Shown here: piece after piece, positions 21,492 through 24,424 of the stretch | Layout of the letters: the number at the start of each line of letters is the position of its first letter | Numbering within the stretch: the first letter of the stretch is position 1 | Assembly: GCA_016872875.1 (NCBI GenBank) | Contig: VGYW01000084.1 | Coordinates: forward strand, 1 to 24,424 | Direction: 5' to 3' | Origin: Planctomycetota bacterium | GTDB taxonomy: Bacteria > Planctomycetota > PUPC01 > DSUN01 | DNA: 24,424 bases | Program-made: the position numbers and the translations under genes | The notes under the pieces: model-generated | Database searches by the model: none | What the model was told of the DNA's origin: nothing | Seen by the model: only the letters and a program-made list of their open reading frames with translations

Positions 21492-22934
21492 ATGAGGACA
21501 GGACGGCCCGAAATCCTGTTGGTGACGCCGCCCTATCATTCGGGGGTGGTGGAGGCGGCGGGGTCGTGGCTGCCGCTGGGGCTGCTCTACGTCGGCGGCG
21601 CGCTCCAGAAGGCGGGCTGCGGCGTGGCGCTCTACGACGCCATGACCCGCTTCGACACGCTCGAGGACGTGCGGGCGACCCTGCGGCGCGAGCGGCCGGC
21701 GGCCGTCTTCGTCTCCTGCATCACCGCCACCGTGGACGATGGCATCGAGGTCTGCCGCATCGCCAAGGAGGAGGCGCCCGACACCCTCACCGTCCTCGGC
21801 AACTCGCACCCGACGTTCATGTATGAGGAAGTGCGCGGGGGCAGCCCCGACGTGGACGTGGCCGTGCGAGGCGAAGGGGAGGAGACGGCGGTCGAGCTTG
21901 TCGAGGCCTGGCGGGCGGGGGCCGACCTCAGCCAGGTGCGCGGCATCGCCTTCCGCCGCGGCGGCCAGGTGGTGGCCACGCCGCCACGACCGTTCATCGC
22001 CGGCCTCGATTCGTTGGAGCCGGCCTGGCACCTCGTGCCCTGGGGCGAATACACCTACCGCCCCAAGCCGGGGTCCAGGCTGGCCGTGGTCTCGTCGTCG
22101 CGGGGCTGCACGCAGCACTGCCGCTTCTGCTCCCAGCGGCTCTTCTGGCAGGAGTCGTGGCGGGCGGTGTCGCCCGAGAGGTTCGTGGGACAACTCGAGG
22201 CTTTGCGGGAGCGCCACGGGGTGGACGTTGCGATGATTGCCGACGAAACCCCTACACTCGACTCGGCGCGGTGGGAGAGAATACTACACTTGCTGGTTGA
22301 ACGCCGCCTCGGCGTCGCGCTACTCCTTGAGACGCGGGTGAACGACATCCTGCGCGACGCCGCGCTCCTGCCAACGTACCGCCAAGCCGGCGTCGAGCAC
22401 GTCTACGTCGGCGTCGAAGCAGTGAACCAGTCCACTCTCGACCTCTTCCAGAAAGACGCCCGCGTGGAGGAGGGCAAGCGGGCAATCGAGCTCCTCAACG
22501 CCCACGACATCATCTCCGAGACCTCGTTCGTCATGGGCATGCCCCACGAGACCAGGGCGGACATGGAGCTAACCATAGAGCTGGCAAAACGTTACGACCC
22601 AGACATGGCCTTCTTCCTCGCCATCACCCCCTGGCCGTACGCCGACCTCTACGAGGACGTGAAGGACCACATCGCCGTGCGCGACTACCGCAAGTACAAC
22701 CTCGTCGAGCCGATCATCAAGCCCGACGCAATGACCCTCGACGAGGTGCGCGAGCAGCTCCTCCGCGGCTTCCGCGAGTTCTATCGCGGTAAGATGAAGC
22801 AGTTCGCTGCCATGCCCACCTGGAAGCAGGAGTTCATGAAGGCCCTCATGAAGCTCCTCATGGAGCACTCCTACCTGCGCGGCGAGGCGGCGCACCTCCG
22901 CGGCGAGATGCCCGTGCAACCCGCCCCCCGCTAG
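21492..22934 (+). CDS. B12-binding-type radical SAM protein (paralogue 2)
   Basis: This 480-residue protein has the same architecture as the one at 14.4-15.9 kb: a cobalamin-type N-domain (LVTPPYHSGVVEAAG, LGNSHPTFMYEE, RGEGEE) and a radical SAM core with CTQHCRFC (C206, C210, C213). The shared C-terminal blocks are TPWPYADLY, YRKYNLVEPIIKP and MTLDEV. Identity is spread along the whole length, so this is an old duplication within one family. The substrate is unknown. It lies 64 bp after the ccsA frame and 250 bp before a large multihaem cytochrome. The start ATG 21492 has no standard Shine-Dalgarno sequence except the GAGGAC array just upstream. Confidence 0.87.
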   Translation: MRTGRPEILLVTPPYHSGVVEAAGSWLPLGLLYVGGALQKAGCGVALYDAMTRFDTLEDVRATLRRERPAAVFVSCITATVDDGIEVCRIAKEEAPDTLTVLGNSHPTFMYEEVRGGSPDVDVAVRGEGEETAVELVEAWRAGADLSQVRGIAFRRGGQVVATPPRPFIAGLDSLEPAWHLVPWGEYTYRPKPGSRLAVVSSSRGCTQHCRFCSQRLFWQESWRAVSPERFVGQLEALRERHGVDVAMIADETPTLDSARWERILHLLVERRLGVALLLETRVNDILRDAALLPTYRQAGVEHVYVGVEAVNQSTLDLFQKDARVEEGKRAIELLNAHDIISETSFVMGMPHETRADMELTIELAKRYDPDMAFFLAITPWPYADLYEDVKDHIAVRDYRKYNLVEPIIKPDAMTLDEVREQLLRGFREFYRGKMKQFAAMPTWKQEFMKALMKLLMEHSYLRGEAAHLRGEMPVQPAPR

Positions 22935-23059
22935 CGCCCTTCCCGCCAGTGGCGAACGAGGCTGCGTTTCCGGCCACTCCTGAAAACCGCCCGCAAAGCC
23001 ATGCCGGCCCCATCCCGGAAGTCGCGGACCGCCTGTCAATCACATGTCCTTGCTAGCAA

Positions 23060-23099
23060 AGCGCTTGTGAACTCCACCGGCGGCGCCGCGGCAAGCGCT
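23060..23099. repeat. Inverted repeat upstream of the last cytochrome
   Basis: A perfect 8-bp inverted repeat, AGCGCTTG (23060-23067) and CAAGCGCT (23092-23099), encloses 24 bases that contain a smaller GC palindrome (CGGCGCCG, 23081-23088). It lies 85 bp upstream of ATG 23185 in the spacer after the radical SAM gene and could be a terminator stem or an operator. Confidence 0.5.
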
Positions 23100-23184
23100 G
23101 GGCTGTCCGGCACGCGATGTGCATGCTAGAAGACGGGCCTGGGTTCGATGGCTTGGCCGGGAAACAGGTGAGCGAGGCGGCAGC

Positions 23185-24424
23185 ATGGCGCGCAATCTCG
23201 GCTCTCGAATTCCGGGTTTCGGATTTCATTCCGCATTCCGCAATCCGCAATCCGCAATCACCCTGTTCGCCCTCCTGGCGGCGCCGGCGCTGGCACTTCA
23301 GCCCCCCCACGACGCCTCCAACAACATCGGCTGCGCGAGCTGCCACGGCACACACCGCGGCAGCTTCGGCTTCCTGCCCAGGGGCGCCCAGCAGACCGCT
23401 CTGTGCCAGAGCTGCCACAACCCCGCCGGGCAGGCGTCCACGATGGTGGACATCGGCACGGAAATCCACGGCGGCACAGGCGGCCCGACCGTGGACTGCG
23501 GCTACTGCCACGACGTCCACGCCACGGAGAACGGCGCCAACATCAAGCTCATCCGCACGAACACCACGAAATACGTGGCCGCGGCCGCCACGCCCGCCGT
23601 CTACCAGCAGAAGCCCGGCGACTTCGCCCGCAGCGACGGCCCGCCCTACAAGGGCATCTGCCAGACCTGCCACACCGCGGCCAGCTACCACCGCAACGAC
23701 GGCACGGGCGACACGACGCACGCGAACGACGACCCCGACAGCGCGCGTGGCGGCAACTGCTTCGCCTGCCACGGCCACGGCAACAGCTTCGAGCCGGCCG
23801 GTTCCTGCCTCGACTGCCACTCCTCCGCCCAGCCGCCGCGCCGACGCGAGGTCGTCTCCGAGTTCGGCCTCGCGAGCCACCACGCAGGCTCCGTCACCGA
23901 GGCCGATTGCCAGCTCTGCCACGACCAGGCCCAGCACAGGACAGACCCCTACCAGGTGCGCGTGAAGAACGTGGACACGGGCGCCGTGGCCGCAACCCTG
24001 GCGGGCAACCCTGCCACCAACTCGACGGAAGCCGCCAAGCTCGAGCCCCACTGCCTCTCCTGCCACGACGCCAATGGCGCGGCGGGCGACACCACGCCGT
24101 TCGCCGATGGCGTGGCGGTGCCGGCAATTGACAGCGCGGCCTGGACCGCCGGCCGCCACAAGACCGCAAATATGAACTGCTACGGCGACGGCGCGACCTT
24201 CGGCTGCCACGCCAGCGGCCACGGCTCCGAGAAGGCCAAGCTCCGCGCCCCGTCGGCCGGCGCGCCCATCCCGCCCGACAACGTGGCCCAGGAAGAAGGC
24301 TTCTGCTACGCCTGCCACGACTCCAATGGCCCGTCCACGAAAGACCTCCAAACAGCCATGGCGCGAACGTATCATCACCCGGTCAACAACTCCGACCCCA
24401 GGCGTCCCACCAACGGCCGCAAGG
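23185..24424 (+). CDS. Large exported multihaem cytochrome c, 3' end outside the window
   Basis: The frame is open from ATG 23185 (GAGG 7 bases upstream) to the window edge, 413 codons. The leader MARNLGSRIPGF continues through repeat-encoded residues (GFHSAFRNPQSA) to the core ITLFALLAAPALA. Nine CXXCH motifs are visible: CASCH, CQSCH, CGYCH, CQTCH, CFACH, CLDCH, CQLCH, CLSCH, CYACH. There is also one long-spaced candidate, CYGDGATFGCH (CX8CH). The last part is nearly identical in DNA to 17700-17860 of the remnant, so the two genes are recent paralogues. The total haem number cannot be counted here. The protein is probably periplasmic or at the cell surface. Confidence 0.88.
   Translation, partial: MARNLGSRIPGFGFHSAFRNPQSAITLFALLAAPALALQPPHDASNNIGCASCHGTHRGSFGFLPRGAQQTALCQSCHNPAGQASTMVDIGTEIHGGTGGPTVDCGYCHDVHATENGANIKLIRTNTTKYVAAAATPAVYQQKPGDFARSDGPPYKGICQTCHTAASYHRNDGTGDTTHANDDPDSARGGNCFACHGHGNSFEPAGSCLDCHSSAQPPRRREVVSEFGLASHHAGSVTEADCQLCHDQAQHRTDPYQVRVKNVDTGAVAATLAGNPATNSTEAAKLEPHCLSCHDANGAAGDTTPFADGVAVPAIDSAAWTAGRHKTANMNCYGDGATFGCHASGHGSEKAKLRAPSAGAPIPPDNVAQEEGFCYACHDSNGPSTKDLQTAMARTYHHPVNNSDPRRPTNGRK
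23217..23258. repeat. Heptad array in the last cytochrome leader
   Basis: Six heptads in register (TTTCGGA, TTTCATT, CCGCATT, CCGCAAT three times) change from the GGATTTC type to the inverted GCAATCC type halfway. They encode FGFHSAFRNPQSA between the start and the signal core. Confidence 0.88.

Noticed and set aside
1..24424. Transposase or integrase genes that could move the repeat arrays
   Set aside because: No reading frame shows a DDE, HUH or tyrosine recombinase motif in this window.

Overview
The window is high-G+C DNA from a Gram-negative, probably anaerobic bacterium. It encodes lipoproteins, an outer-membrane barrel, at least 48 CXXCH haem-binding motifs in eight genes or gene remnants, and a system II (ResB/CcsA-type) cytochrome c assembly set. 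The style (short AT-rich heptanucleotide arrays, palindromic spacers, NHL propellers, radical SAM proteins with a cobalamin-type N-domain) recalls uncultured Planctomycetota or related phyla, but nothing here fixes the taxon.

Left part, minus strand, in transcription order from about 12.6 kb down to 0.35 kb: NHL lipoprotein, pentahaem lipoprotein, 661-residue outer-membrane barrel, TPR protein, second NHL lipoprotein, tetrahaem cytochrome, octahaem-type cytochrome, TPR lipoprotein, undecahaem-type cytochrome, then a 198-bp spacer with an inverted repeat, a 6-TM sensor kinase and a single-domain response regulator. Gene spacing is mostly -25 to +58 bp, so the first nine genes look like one operon. 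The parts list (barrel, exported multihaem cytochromes, surface-type lipoproteins) fits a porin-cytochrome conduit for electron exchange across the outer membrane, an inference from gene content.

Middle, minus strand: two tandem paralogous tetrahaem cytochromes (12.8-14.0 kb) and a B12-type radical SAM protein (14.4-15.9 kb).

Right part, plus strand from 16.4 kb: membrane-anchored NHL protein, a multihaem cytochrome remnant with a deletion and frame break, a ResB-like protein, a small anchored protein, CcsA (with an in-frame TGA), a second radical SAM paralogue and a large multihaem cytochrome that runs off the window. ResB and CcsA would attach haem to the exported cytochromes.

The most unusual signal is a family of heptanucleotide arrays (GGATTTC, TGATTTC, GGATTGC, TGATTGC and variants). 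They sit inside the first codons of eight exported-protein genes and in the middle of the ResB-like gene. In most sites a GATTTC-type arm is followed by an inverted GAAATC/GCAATC-type arm. The arrays are translated into signal-peptide n-regions. The GGATTTC unit codes for the same heptapeptide in all three frames and has no stop on either strand, so gain or loss of a unit would shift the reading frame of the signal peptide. Other oddities are a shared GAGGAC array upstream of both radical SAM paralogues and a kinase tail encoded by a palindromic element.
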